Counted from the stretch's first letter, positions 1 to 11,568 are shown. The stretch is DNA of 64,000 nucleotides from Adiantum capillus-veneris (GCA_014529385.2 CM043958.1:150048793-150112792), one strand, 5' to 3'. Numbers and translations are program-made. The notes: a model not told the origin generated them from the letters alone.

Positions 1-1316
1 GAATCAACTAGGGACTGTCGAAAGGCTTCTTACTTTGCCGCAAGAGAGCGGTGATGAGAGCTACGTAGAGGTATCCGCCACAAGAGCTTTCGGAGAGCGC
101 GTATATCGTGAAATGAGAGAGGAGATAGTAAGCAAGTAGAGAGAGAATATCCTTCTTCTTTTTCTTCTTCCCGAGAGAGAAGAGCTTATGGAGATGGTAA
201 TTAAGAGCTTGCACCACTCCCTATAATAGACATGTATAGCCTTGCAGTAGTAGAGGCAACAAACAACACTGAAAACTGAGCACTAACTAGCAATTTATAG
301 GCAAGTGCAATCGGCTGGAGTGAGTCCCAAGCAGAAAACTAGCGCTAGTTTTTGAGCCAGGGATAGCTGCAAGCTTTTGGGAGCTTTGCTAAAAACATGC
401 CTTTGCTTTTGGTGGTCAACTTTCCCACTTACCATTCAATTTTTACAGCAAAATTGGCCAATTAAACAGTATCCGGCCAACTAATGGAACCTTAGCTAGA
501 CTATGCCACACCGTAATGTCCCAACATAATTATGACTTTCCTGTCCTGTCCTGGCGTCACATTTACAGTACCGCTTTTTCTAAAAATAATTTTTGTAAAA
601 ATCTCGTTTGATTCCATTTTTACTTTGGGTGATCATTTTTAAATCCGATGGAGATTAAAATTAATATTTTTATGTTTAGGTCATCCTAAAAAGCACATTG
701 CTTTTCAAAAACACCGAAAGGAATGAAAAGCAAAAAATAGCGTCAAAAGCAAGAAAAAAGTAAAATTTTCTAAAATTGAACTACGAGTTCCCCTCGTCCA
801 CTGAAATAAGAAAGCGGACTCAGTTTTCACTAAAAAGCACTAAAAATCATGAAAAGCTAAAAATAGTGTGAAAAGCACTCAAAAAGCAGATTTTTACAAA
901 ATTGAACCATAGCTTTCCCGAAAGAGATAGATCAAGGATCCTACCTTGCTTTTTGCAAAAGAGCACCTAAAAGCATAAAAAAGCTAAAAATAGTGATTTT
1001 TTCCAAAACTGAACCAAACGTCCATCCAACCTAGTGGAACATGGAAACGGCCTTGCTTTTTACTTTAGAACCTTACAATATTGCGAATCAAGCATCTTAA
1101 ATCAAAACTTTACAAAATAGATATTGAAAGCTATTTTGTTATTTTTAAAAGAGACCCAAAAATTGAGGATCTTACATCTATGTGTGTCATTGGTAGTATT
1201 AATATGCTTATGTGCTTACAATGACACTCTCCTTCCCACACTCTATCCAAGTGATGTATTAAGCTTAAAAGCACTTTAGCTAGAAAATAAAACCAAATCA
1301 ATTACACTAGCTTTTA
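1..1316. other. Left flank, no gene seen
   Basis: No supportable gene. Between about 715 and 1020 there are three degenerate direct repeats of roughly 115-125 bp, each containing a 'gaaaagctaaaaatagtg'-like core followed by an 'aaaattgaacc'-like stretch; they look like an old tandem duplication. The short open frame near the left edge is low complexity. The stretch ends at TTA, one copy of the 3-bp target duplication of the adjoining CACTA element. Confidence 0.6.
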
Positions 1317-1440
1317 CACTACAAGAGGCTATTCATATTAGCGACGCTCAAAAAAAAAATTCCCGGCGTCGCTATGAGCGTCACAAATTTACAAAGAAAT
1401 TTGCGACGCTTATAGCGACGCTCATAGCGACGCCGGCTGG
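1317..1440. repeat. CACTA left terminus: TIR and subterminal repeats
   Basis: The 12-bp TIR at 1317-1328 is followed by several copies, in both orientations, of the unit AGCGACGCTCATAGCGACG or parts of it (about 1340-1436). In En/Spm-type elements such subterminal motifs are the binding sites of the accessory TNPA-like protein. The same motif is repeated at the right end, which ties both ends to one element. Confidence 0.85.
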
Positions 1441-1465
1441 GCTAAAAAAATAACCGAGCGCGCCC

Positions 1466-1494
1466 AAAAACTCAGATCTCAGATCTGAGTTTTT
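1466..1494. repeat. 29-bp perfect palindrome near CACTA left end
   Basis: AAAAACTCAGATCT at 1466-1479 is followed after one base (C) by its exact reverse complement at 1481-1494, giving a possible 14-bp stem. It lies directly inside the subterminal repeat block. Function unknown; it could be a protein-binding dyad or a chance relic of a duplication. Confidence 0.7.
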
Positions 1495-1522
1495 CGGCGC
1501 CCTCAAGCAAGGAGCAGGTAAC

Positions 1523-1523
1523 G

Positions 1524-1570
<47 letters not shown>

Positions 1571-1975
1571 CTCCACACACACACACACACACACACACGA
1601 GGAGAGGAAGGAGAGCCAGGTATGCTCCTTCCCTCTCCTCATTCTCATGTTCCCTTCCCCTCTTTCTCTCTCCCTCTCTCTCTCTCTCTCTCACACACAC
1701 ACATACACACACACACATAGTGTTTTTGAGAGAGAGAGAGAGAGAGTACAAACAAAAACAAAAACGCACACACACATACATAAACAAAGAATGCACACAC
1801 ACATTGAGAGAGGAAAAGAGAGAGAGAGCATGCATAAACAAAAAACGCACGCATTGAGAGAGGAAAAGAGAGAGAGAACATGCATAAACAAAAAACGCAC
1901 ACATTGAGAGAGGAAAAGAGAGAGAAAACATGCATACGATCCAAAAAAACGCACACACATTGAGAGAGAAAGAGA
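1523..1975. repeat. CT/CA/GA microsatellite block inside CACTA element
   Basis: Long runs of (CT)n, (CA)n and (GA)n. From about 1800 to 1960 there is a roughly 60-bp unit repeated three to four times ('acgcacacattgagagaggaaaagagagag' followed by 'catgcataaacaaaa'-type text). All open frames here translate to Ser/Leu- or Arg/Glu-rich repeats and are not genes. Confidence 0.85.
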
Positions 1976-2157
1976 GAGAAACTAATTTAACGTCGTAGGA
2001 AACTAATTAAAATTAAAAGACCTAAAAATCTAGCCGACGAGGAGTTGAACTCAAGACCTATTATTCAAGAGGGAAATGGCATAATCAATCTATCATACTT
2101 GGCATGGGTGATAGAAAGGTTATACCATTTATCTCTTTTTATTGGCACACACATCCA

Positions 2158-2340
2158 CACACGCGCACACACACAAGAAGAAGAGAGTTATAACATCGTA
2201 GGAAACTATCTTAAAAGACGTTAAAGATTAGGTTATATGTAGACTTACATTAAATTAGATTTAGGTTTATTTTTAACTAGATTTACGTTTATTTACGCTA
2301 GATTTAGATTTACGTTATATTAGATTAGATTTAGGTCTCC
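2158..2340. repeat. Direct repeat, copy 1, left of captured fragment
   Basis: A CA-rich start, then 'agaagaagagagtt', then an AT-rich stretch with repeated 'agatttaggttta' text. The segment recurs with small differences at 2833-3008. The two copies bracket the HMA-like gene fragment at 2344-2697, so they may record how that fragment was acquired or duplicated. Confidence 0.75.
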
Positions 2341-2343
2341 ATA

Positions 2344-2697
2344 GACTGCGATGCCTGTATGAAGCGGGTGAAGAAAGCCCTCAATGGAATATAGGGTATT
2401 GCTGCCTTCACTCATGGTGGGCTCCGTCGATCCAAAAGTACTGGTGAAATGTCTTCAGAAGATAGGGAAGAAGGTGGATCTTCAAGACGGCAAGAGTCAC
2501 TACATCCCCGACACAATGACCATCTAGACAACCTCTAGTCATTCAACAGCAACTTCAAAGTTAGTAACAAGAGCAAGAACGGTCTAAAGGGCCAATTGCT
2601 GTCGTCAGATGTGGATGGAGATGAGGCAGCGTCACCGCCGGAAGTTAACTCTCACATCTTTAGTGATGAGAATGCCAACTCTTGCCGAGTTATGTGA
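2344..2697 (+). pseudogene. Captured fragment of an HMA (heavy-metal-associated) domain gene
   Basis: Read by eye, the + strand encodes CDACMKRVKKALNGI, matching the CxxC metal-binding loop and first helix of plant HMA domains, then a TAG stop at 2395-2397. After a frame change it reads VDPKVLVKCLQKIGKKVDLQ, the typical second half of the domain (the VDP...L...L...GK.. pattern). A hydrophilic tail then runs in another frame to a TGA at 2695-2697. This is the layout of small HIPP/HPP-type metal-binding proteins. The central strand is shortened and frames are broken, so it is a non-functional fragment. Its position inside a CACTA element, whose family is known to pick up host gene pieces, suggests transduplication. 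The identity is inferred from motifs only. Confidence 0.72.
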
Positions 2698-2828
2698 AAA
2701 ATTATGTGTTAAATCAGTTTTAAGGTTCTTATAATCCCTGTTAGTTTAGTTCTTTGTTTTTAATATAACATAATTTACGTTAGATTTAGATTTATGTTAT
2801 ATTAGATTAGACTTAGGTTTATTTAGGT

Positions 2829-2832
<4 letters not shown>

Positions 2833-2861
<29 letters not shown>

Positions 2862-3008
2862 AGAAGAAGAGAGTTTTAACGTCGTAGGAAACTATCCCAA
2901 AAGACGTTAAAGATTAGGTTAGATGTAGACTTACGTTAAATTAGATTTAGGTTTATTTTTAGTTAGATTTACGTTTATTTAGATTTACGCTTATTTACGT
3001 TAGATCGA
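2833..3008. repeat. Direct repeat, copy 2, right of captured fragment
   Basis: Near-copy of 2158-2340: the same (CA)n lead-in, 'agaagaagagagtt', 'cgtaggaaactat', 'aaagacgttaaagattagg' and the tail of 'agatttaggttta' repeats. An extra partial copy of the tail precedes it at about 2769-2828. Confidence 0.75.
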
Positions 3009-3294
3009 GTCCACGCAAGAATTACTTACGGTTTAGGGTTTAGAGTTAGACGAACAGTGAAAAGATCTACTGTGAAAAGATGTTAAGATGCTGTGAAGTG
3101 CTACAGCTAGAGAAGAGGCAAAGGGGTTTTGTCCACTACATGCAGTATCATGTAGACGTGGGTGTGTAGATTTCTTGTACCCACAAATATAGGTATTGAC
3201 CAATAAAGACGAGATTATAACCCGGTGGTTCTGATCTCCGTGCACCTCTAGACCGAGGTGTGCGGGGATTGGACATGACTAGAGAATGTGAGGT

Positions 3295-3297
<3 letters not shown>

Positions 3298-3353
<56 letters not shown>
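3298..3353. repeat. (GA)n microsatellite upstream of tnp2
   Basis: About 27 uninterrupted GA units, 70 bp before the transposase start codon. Confidence 0.95.
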
Positions 3354-3356
<3 letters not shown>

Positions 3357-3422
3357 GACGAAGAATGCCAATAGAATATTAAATTTTTTTTCCAGGTTAT
3401 AAGTTTTTTATATATCCTCATT

Positions 3423-6400
3423 ATGAGTAGTGACGAGGATGTGGGACCGTCCAACCGAAACACCTATCTCTCAACGAGGGTCTTATGTCCTTGTAATCAA
3501 TGCAAGCATGCTGTGCGACGGACAAGACGTGTTTCTTTGCAGCACGTTCGCGAATTTGGCAAGTTCGATCCATCTATTATAGATCGAGTTGTTGCCAATT
3601 ATAACTCGTCGGACTCTAACGCTGGCCAACAAGCAGCAATCTTGCAACCCAATAGACGTGTTCGTAGGCGCTTTGGTCAAGCAGCATATGTGAGGCCACA
3701 AGATGTAGCCTCTGACAGCTCGGGGGATGACCATGCAGAGCACATTCCCAATGAGGCAATGGTTGAGCCCGAGATTGATGAAATGATCGAGACGATCATG
3801 GATTCAGAAAGGCTTATCTATGATGATATGAAAAGTGAAGCCGATACGCCATTGTATAATGGAGCACGTATGTCTACATTGAAAGCACTCCTGGTTCTTC
3901 TCAACATGCAGGCAAAGTTTGGATGGAGTGACACTAGCATCACAGCGCTTTTCAGGTGATCTATTACAATTAGTTTACTTTAATAAAACTCTAAATGTAT
4001 AATGATCTGATAGATTTTTACATGACTGTATCATATTTTTATGTTGTGTAGATTGCTGAAAGAGCACATACTACCAGCTGACAATGTGATGCCAGATTCC
4101 CGAGATGAAGCAAGAAAGATTTTGCGAAACTTGGGGATGGATTACAATTCTATCCACGCTTGTCCTAATGACTGCATTCTTTTCAGAGGGGAATACATAG
4201 ACATGGAGAAGTGTCCGAAATGTGATTCCAAAAGATATCGAGTAGATCTCCACGGGACAAAAATTCCACAAAAGGTTTTGCGACATTTTCCTCTGCTTCC
4301 TCGCATCAAGCATTTCTTCGAATGTAAGTCCATGGCCGCCCTAGCATCATGGCATGATGAGAATAAATCTTCGGATGGTGTGCTACGAATTCCTGCAGAT
4401 TGCGCAGCATGGAAACATATAGATGGAACATGGTCGGATTTTGCCAGGGAAGCTCGAAATTTGCGCTTAGGCCTGGCTATGGATGGCGTAAATCCATTTG
4501 GTCAAAGATCAACATCTTACAGTGTATGGCCCGTTGTCATCGTCAACTACAACATTCCCCCGTGGTTGACTACGAAGAAGGGGCACCTATGGCTAAGCTT
4601 GATTGTGCCAGGGCGATATAAAGTGGGGAATATGGATGTGTATCTTCGTCCACTATTGGAAGAGCTACAACAATTGTGGATTGGCATAGAGGTGGTGGAT
4701 ATGAGCCGACACACAGGACGACGGAATGCTTTGATCAGAGGCATTCTAATGTGGACCATGCATGACTATCTCGGGCTAACAGAATGCTCAGGTGATCTAT
4801 TGACACTCCTCACTCAGACACTGTAAATCTTGTTTTTTCCCATAGTTGATCTATTATCATGTGTATACATGCAGGGCTTCAAACAAGCGGATACAGAGCA
4901 TGTGTCACATGTGGACCTAGACTGAATGCACGTAGGGCACCCTCACGGAAGAAGCAAATCTACGAAGGTCATCAAGCGTATCTTCCAGAGAATCATGTGT
5001 TACGCGACGGCTTTTTGGGAAGAGAGCCACCAAGGATGTCTGCAAAAGCATGGTTAGAGCAGAAGGAGATGTGCGATGACGGATTGCCTCCAGGGATGAA
5101 GAGACTATCTCTATGGTACGAGTTACCATACTGGCCCCGACTCATGATCAATCACTTGCTCGATCCAATGCACATATTCAAGAATGTGGGTAATCTACTA
5201 TGGGACCATCTGACCGGCAAGAAAGATACATTGGGAGCCAGAGTTGACCTTAGAAATGTGGATCGTATGGAGCAATATTGGCCGCAAACAGCGTCTGATG
5301 GATCGATAAAACTCCCTAAAGCACCATGGATTTTCACAGGAGCCCAAGAACGCAAAGTAAAAGAGACCATTAGATCTTTGCGGACCCCCACTGGCGTAAT
5401 GCACTCACTCCGAACGTGTTTTACTAAAGAAGGAAAGCTTACCGGTTGGAAGTCACACGATTGGCATAAAATGTGTCAGGTACGTTCATAGTGGACTTTA
5501 ATATCATTGCATAAAATGTGGACTTTAATATCATTGTTGCACATACTTTACAGTTTATTTTACCGGTTGCCATTGAGGGATGTTTGTCTCTCGACATCCG
5601 TAACACAATCTACAAACTTGCAAAGCTGGTGCAATGGATCTCACAAAAGGAGATCAACGTAGACTCCATACCATTCGCCAAACTAAATGCTGCGGAGCTT
5701 GTGTGCATGTTTGAGAAACATTTTCCTACTACAATGCTAACCACTCAGGTGCATCTTCTTGTTCACATAGTTGATGAGGTGGAAATAGCTGGCACAGTTC
5801 ATTCCAGATGGATGTTCTTCTTAGAACGTTTCATGAAAACGCTTAAGGGATATGTGCGTCAAAAGGCACGTCCGGAGGGTAGCATGGCAGAAGGTTGGTT
5901 AGTATCAGAGTCCCTAGTGTACATTGGAGAGTGGCTAGACGGATTTGATAAAGCCCGGGACACACTATGGCGAACCATAGATGATGAGCGCATATCTGGG
6001 ATTGTCATGTGCAATCTCGGTGTTGAGAAGAAGATGACGGAAGATCTAGAGGCTAAAATCAACCGATTTTGCATGCTTCACAATCCAGTGATGCAAAAGT
6101 GGATTTCACAATATGAGGATGCAAAGCAAGAGCGACAAAGGGCACGAATCGAGTGGAGTCATACACAGCAGCATAGTGTAAAGGTCGACATTTTAGGATG
6201 GAACGAATCGACAAAAAGCGTTTTACTCAAGATTGTGGAATCATGGCAAAATTTGAACAGTCTAGTCGACGACGTTCCTCTGATGCAGATCCTGTGGTGG
6301 CGGAACTCACTTACTTCGGCACGCTGCAAGAGATTTTGAGGATCGATTACAGAGGATTTTTTGTCGACTTGTTCGACGTGCAATGGTTCAAGATAATCAT

Positions 6401-6950
6401 GGAGGGTCGCAACGCTACTGTGCGTAGAGGAGAGTCTGGTTTTCTTGAGGTGGATTCTACTAAGAAATGGACTGACCTAAGAGACACTTTCGTACTACCC
6501 GAGCATTGTGAACAAGTAAGTATGTAAATAGTTAACATCCCCCTTTTACAAGTTATGTGCTTGAAAGCTCTCATGTAAGTTATGTGGCTCTGGCAGGTAA
6601 TATTTCATCCTACAAAGTCTACATCAAACTGGTGGTACGTCATAGAGGTAGCCCCTCGTAGTGCAAGGACGTATGAAGGCTACCATGTGCCAATCACAAC
6701 GGCATCAATGGAGGAGATCAGAGAAGATGCTCAATCAGAAGCCGCTGCGGTGGTGCCAGACGAGCATCAAGATGCTACTACTCTATATGGGGTGCATGCA
6801 GAGGAGCTACAAAATGAAACAGAGGATATGTGTTTAAACGGAGAGCTCTATATAGATATAGGAAGTTATGCTGAGTTATGCGAGGATGAGAGAGAGAGAT
6901 CTCTTAAAGCCACAAATATTGTATTTGAACAATTTTGCTCCGTGTTGTAA
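3423..6950 (+). CDS. CACTA transposase, tnp2 (TNPD) type, spliced
   Basis: Catalytic transposase of the CACTA element. Exons supported by frame continuity and GT/AG sites: 3423-3955, 4052-4791, 4875-5479, 5554 to about 6515, and 6597-6950 (TAA). All four junctions restore one reading frame: ALF|RLLKEH, TECS|GLQTS, KMCQ|FILPV and CEQ|VIFHP. Exon 1 has the cysteine pair CPCNQC of the transposase-associated domain. Exon 2 has a zinc-finger-like CPNDC...CPKC stretch and the tnp2 signature DGVNPFG...YSVWPVV...PPWL. Exon 3 holds NHLLDPMHIFKNV, exon 4 the DUF4218-like part, and the last exons a DUF4216-like part ending WWYVIEVAP. Oddity: in exon 4 the frame read from 5554 runs to a stop at 6339, while the DUF4216-like part is in another frame from about 6175-6198, so a one-base frameshift there is likely. 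The first half of the usual N-terminal domain is also missing or in an unseen exon. Confidence 0.85.
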
Positions 6951-7179
6951 AAGCTCTGGCTCTCTAAGTACCTTCCATGGTGTATAACGCTCTTTTCTAC
7001 TCGCGCTCACATCTTTTGATTGAAAATTCTGAGTTTTCGACTTGCCTCTTCTATCACTCAATTCATTGCGTCATTGTATTTATATGCGTCATTACGTCAT
7101 TGTATTTAATGGTCTTTACGTCATTGTCTACTCTATTCATTCAATATTAAGTTTAAATATTCGTGTGTTTAATGCAGGT

Positions 7180-8489
7180 ATGGATGATGAGGAGTTTCTT
7201 TCTTCTTTGTCACCGCAGCAGAGACAGTGGTATGTGGAGCGTCATCGCTCTGGCGCATCATCGCGCGTTCCTACTCCATCCGCATCTCCCTCTCTTTCGG
7301 AGCATTCGGCGCGCTCCGAAGCTTCGGCGTTGACGAGACGAGCTTCACACTCGTCTAGACACCGGCGCTCTAGTGGTGGCGGTGGCGGTTGTTGTGGGGA
7401 TTCCACCACCAATGCCTCCACACCGCCTCGTGTTCGACGAGGCTCTTTACCCTCCCCTTCTTTGCCCGCCCCCACACGAGCCACAGCATCGCCATCTACA
7501 CCAGGTTTTGCACGGCTGACTGTTCCTAGAAGCTACACACCTCTACCTACTCCGCCAGGAGCCACTCCACTCGACACTCCTCGCTTCGGGGCCTAGACGT
7601 CGGTGGAGACACCTGACGTCCGTACCCCCATCGACACGCCGCTAGAGACCCCTGCCGGGACACCCAGGTTCACGCGTCACCGGCCAGAGGGCTTGTCTTA
7701 CTCCATCGACTTCAGCGGCGGCATCATCATGGATGATGACGGCAAGAAGGTGATCTCGTGCATGCGTGGTCTTTGCTCTCAGCTGTTTAGACACTACATA
7801 CTAAACAAATGGAGTGAAGTACCAAGTAATTTAAAAAACAGAGTCATTAGCATACTTCATGATGAGTTTCCCGTTCCAACACGGGATCAACGCTTCAATG
7901 AAGACCTGATGAAGATTCGAATGCGCGAATACTGTAAACACAAGCGTTCCGAAGTGCAAAAAGCAATCAAGAATGGGTGGAACAGGCCAGATTGGCTGGC
8001 CAAAGAAGATTGGAAGAATGCGAAGAAAGCAGCGCGCGAGAATCCCGACAAGTGGAAGCAACAAAAGGATGCATCCAGAGCGCGAGTAGAGGCAGGGAGC
8101 TCGCACCACTTGGGGAGCGGTGGATGGGCATCATTTGAGGCCGATTTTGTAAGTGTTTTCACATTGCTCTTTATGTTCGATAGTTTAGGGTTTATGAGTT
8201 TTTTAATTCTAACATAATGAAATCTTTGTATGTTTTGACAGTGGTCGATGACAGGATGTGATCCCACACCGTACGAGCGCGAGTACGCAGGCAGGAAGGG
8301 CTTAAACGCCCTGATGGACATTCTCAGTTCTCGCGGCGGCATGGTTAGTATTAGGGTTTACTCTTTTTTATTTTTTGTATTGTTTTATAAATGTCGTTAT
8401 ATGTTTATACTTACTGAAAGCTGTCTTATTGTCTTTTTTTGCAGAATCTGACAGATACGCTGCTTGGACGCGATGAGACGTCTGACTAG
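7180..8489 (+). pseudogene. Second En/Spm-type gene (TNPA-like), one in-frame stop
   Basis: Probable accessory protein of the CACTA element that binds subterminal repeats. It starts at ATG 7180 just after a plausible acceptor (aatgcag). Exons 7180-8148, 8242-8343 and 8445-8489 join in frame (EADF|WSMTG; SSRGGM|NLTD). The N-terminal half is Ser/Thr/Pro-rich with repeated TP motifs; the C-terminal half (KWSEVPSNLKNRV, CKHKRSEVQKAIK, NGWNRPDWL, NPDKWKQQKDASRARV) resembles the plant Ptta/En/Spm transposase family (Pfam Transposase_24 type). A single TAG at 7594-7596 interrupts the otherwise continuous frame; a CAG to TAG change would explain it. Alternatively translation could restart at the ATG at 7603. 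Confidence 0.7.
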
Positions 8490-8864
8490 ACGACGTCAGT
8501 TTAGCCGTAGCTAGATAGCATTAGTTTAGGGTTTCTCATAGCTTATGTATCATGAGACGGATTTTATACGTCTTTTTGAACCATGTATATTATTACATTT
8601 GTCACCGCAATTCCTTTTGCCAATCAATTCTTTATGCCTATGATGTTGTACAATTGTCATTATTACATTTGCCAATCAATTCATTTTGCCTATGATGTGT
8701 ACAATTGTCAATTTTGCAAACAATGCGTCTTGTTTGGGTGACTATTTTGGGTCTATTATCTACCCTTGCACTTTTTTTAAAAAGTGAATCAAGTACAATA
8801 TGGTTGATCGGTGGCAGGGCATTCAATGCCCTGCCACCAAAAAAAAATTCTCTCGGACGTCACT

Positions 8865-9064
8865 ATAACCGTCGCTATTTATGGCTCTGTAGCGTCGCTA
8901 TGAGCGTCGCTACAGTCTTCAGTGTAAACGTCGCTATGAGCGTCTCTATATAGCGACGCTTATAGCGACGCATATAGCGACGCTCATAGCGACGTCGGGG
9001 TTATAAAAACCCAGTGTATTTCCGTCGCTAACAACGTCACAAGAGCACACAACCTCTTGTAGTG
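8865..9064. repeat. CACTA right terminus: subterminal repeats and TIR
   Basis: At least seven copies of TAGCGACG/CGTCGCTA-type units in both orientations between about 8868 and 9035, matching the left-end units, followed by the 12-bp TIR CCTCTTGTAGTG at 9053-9064. Confidence 0.87.
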
Positions 9065-10080
9065 TTATTTATACTTTTCTCTTCCCTCTTTTGCCATCGG
9101 ATGAGGCTTGAACTCAGTTTGAGCTTCACCTATACCTCTTACTCATAGTGATGCTCTAGATTCGAGCGAACTCTAGTTAGCAACTAAAACTAAATCATAA
9201 ACATTAGTTTGGATAACACTTGGCTCTTTCCACTTTTTCTATCAAATGAATCTTGAACTAAAGATTAAGCCTCATTTCTTACTCATATCACAAGGCTTTG
9301 TAAAGCACCCTCGATCTCTTTTTCATAAATCATATATTTTTTAATTTGGAACACAGAAAATATGAAGTATAGATGACGCTTGAACTTAATTACAAGCTTT
9401 ATTTTTATTTAAAAAATCACAGTTGAAATCTAAATAGAAGACTCAAAATTAAGTTTGAGAATCAATTCAAGTTCCAAGATCTTAGTTGCATCCGAGGAAA
9501 GAAGAAAACTTAAGTTCGAACCCCTTACCATCTTGCATGTGTGCTAATTGAGGAACCACAAATCATATGGATTTCATTTTGAAGCACAAAAATATGGGGT
9601 GTAGATGAGGCTCAAATTTAAGTTGGAGCCTCATTTCAATTTACAAAAACTACACTTGAAAGCTAAGCAGGAGGCACTAACTTAAGTTTATCGAATCTCT
9701 CAACCTTGTGAAGCACTATATCATTCTTTAAAATAATAAAAAAATATTGTGGTAAAACTAAAACTTCAACTTGTGAATGAGTCTCAACTTAAATTCCAAA
9801 ATTAGTTATCCTCATAGCACTTTAGTTTGAGACTGATGGTAATCATGTTTTATTTTTTGGAGAATGGTATACTCCCTCTTCTCATAGCATATGTATAGCC
9901 AAATTGTAGATATTTGCAAAAAAAAAAAGAGAGAATATTTATTTGTGTTAGTGTTTGTTTACCTTCTCTATACATGAAGATAAAAAGTTTGATTTTGTTT
10001 CTCAAAATGATGAACTTAATCAAGTTTTGCACAAATTTGAAGATGTTTGTTTCGGCGATCTATCTCTGGGTTTACTTCCA
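9065..10080. other. Non-coding, dispersed 'AAGTTTGAGCCTC' repeats
   Basis: No gene. Several degenerate copies of a short text resembling 'gaggctcaaacttaagtttgagcctc' occur (about 9106, 9270, 9395, 9612, 9680), in a family that reappears at 14.9-16.6 kb and 22.6 kb. The rest is AT-rich. Confidence 0.6.
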
Positions 10081-10107
10081 CAGAGGGAAATATAACATTG
10101 AATAGAA

Positions 10108-10460
10108 GTGCAGCCAAACAACCTACCTATAAAAAAACCAACAAACAAACTTAGTCAAAGTGAAGCTAAGGAGTTGGAATGCCATCTAGTTGAGTATACT
10201 AAAAAGGGCTTCATTAGGCCTAGTTCTTCTTCATGGGCATCCCCAATGCTCTTGGTGAGGAAGAAGGATGGTTCTATGTGCATGTGCATAGACTATTGAG
10301 GTATAAGTAAGGTTACTATAAAGAATAAGTATCCTATGATAAGACTCTACGAGGCTATATACTTCACAAAGATTGATTTGTGATCGAGGATATCATCAAG
10401 TACAAATTGATGCAATAGGTCAAGTGACTAGGGAAACCAAACTTAAATCCTCTCTTAATC
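10108..10460 (+). pseudogene. Ty3/gypsy reverse transcriptase fragment
   Basis: The + strand reads SEAKELECHLVEYTKKGFI then RPSSSSWASPMLLVRKKDGS then CMCIDY. This is the start of the gypsy RT domain (normally ...L..GFIRPS.SP..SP..FV.KKDG..RMCIDYR). A TGA follows where Arg (CGA/AGA) is expected, then VTIKNKYP and FTKIDL continue in broken frames before similarity fades near 10460. No LTR was recognised near it. It is a small old scrap unrelated to the larger elements. Confidence 0.8.
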
Positions 10461-10469
10461 CATTTGAAA

Positions 10470-10661
10470 ACTCAAGTTACTAGGGAAATACTATTGAGAG
10501 AGCAACAAAAGAGGAATAGAGAGAGGGGGGACATAGAGAGTCATAGAGAGAAATATCAAGAGCGAGATACGTTGAGGAAGACATACATCTATATTGTTTC
10601 TTGAGCAACCAAACTTAAAGCCTCTCTTGCTCCATGTGATTCACAAAGTGACTAGGATTCT

Positions 10662-10706
<45 letters not shown>

Positions 10707-11284
10707 AGCAGAGAGAAAAACCAAGAGGGTGACTATGGCTTTTTTAGAGAGAGAGAGAGAGAGAGTATATTATTGGATAATTGAATTTAAGAGAATCTCA
10801 TGACAGTGTGGTATTAAGAAATGCCTTGACAAAAGAATTGATTCAAAAACTCATTGAAAAGGTATAAACATCCAAATAACACTTGGGGATCCTCCAAATA
10901 TTTGACTTTATACAAATAGTGAACCAAATATAACCATCTGTGAAACTTAAGAAAATAAATGTTGTGAATCATTGAAAAAAGAATAAGAATTTGTAGAATG
11001 GGAGTTGAAACCTTGATTTCAATTGCACTACAACCCATAATTTAAAAGAAAAGTGTTGCCTTTAATACATGACCAAAGAGTTTAACAAAAAAATGAATAT
11101 ACTTAAGCTTTTTGCTTTTTTCTATATTGTTTCATTACAAAATCCATTTTTGTATCAGAGTTGGTTGCATTGACAACAGGTTGTAAGTGTATTCTCTCTT
11201 TTTCTTATCATAAATCCATCCAAGTAACCATGCAGTGACTATTCCCCTTAAAGAGTTTTCCAGCTCTTCACTTGAGGGGATGAG
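10470..11284. other. Non-coding with GA microsatellite
   Basis: No gene supported. A duplicated text around 10435-10500 and 10600-10665 ('ccaaacttaaa.cctctct...ccat.tga...aagtgactagg') precedes a (GA)n run at about 10662-10700 and shorter GA tracts near 10747-10763. The remainder is AT-rich without repeats I can define. Confidence 0.55.
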
Positions 11285-11288
11285 AATT

Positions 11289-11568
11289 GAGAGAGCCTTT
11301 TGAGCGAGCTATTTTGCCGATTTTTACTCATAGTAGCAAAAATAAAAAAAAGCTCCCAAAAAATCTCTCTCAGAAAGCTCCCTCGTGTGTGTGTGTGTGT
11401 GTGTGTGCGTGTGTGCGTGTGTATATATGTGTGTGTGTATATATCTCCCTCCCTCTCTCTGTCTCTCTAGCTCATGTTCAAATGAGTGCTAGAGCTCACT
11501 CAAACATGAGCTTGAGCATGAGCTAGAGAGAGAATGAGAGGGAGGGATATATATATATGAATATATCT

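Larger units (their letters stand above)
1317..9064 (+). mobile_element. Complete CACTA (En/Spm) DNA transposon
   Basis: The element starts with CACTACAAGAGG and ends with its exact reverse complement CCTCTTGTAGTG, a 12-bp perfect terminal inverted repeat beginning with the diagnostic CACTA. It is flanked on both sides by TTA (1314-1316 and 9065-9067), the 3-bp target duplication typical of this superfamily. It is 7748 bp long. Inside are subterminal repeats at both ends, a spliced tnp2-like transposase gene, a second En/Spm-type gene, microsatellites, and a captured host gene fragment. The TSD and TIR are intact, so the boundaries are firm. Whether it is still mobile is doubtful because the second gene has an in-frame stop and tnp2 may carry a frameshift. 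Confidence 0.93.

Noticed and set aside
1503-1960. Long Ser/Leu/Cys-rich open frames on both strands
   Set aside because: They are translations of CT/CA/GA microsatellites with no other content.
2035-2115. tRNA-like text ('gagttgaactcaagacct')
   Set aside because: Resembles a T-arm only; no acceptor stem or anticodon arm could be assembled.
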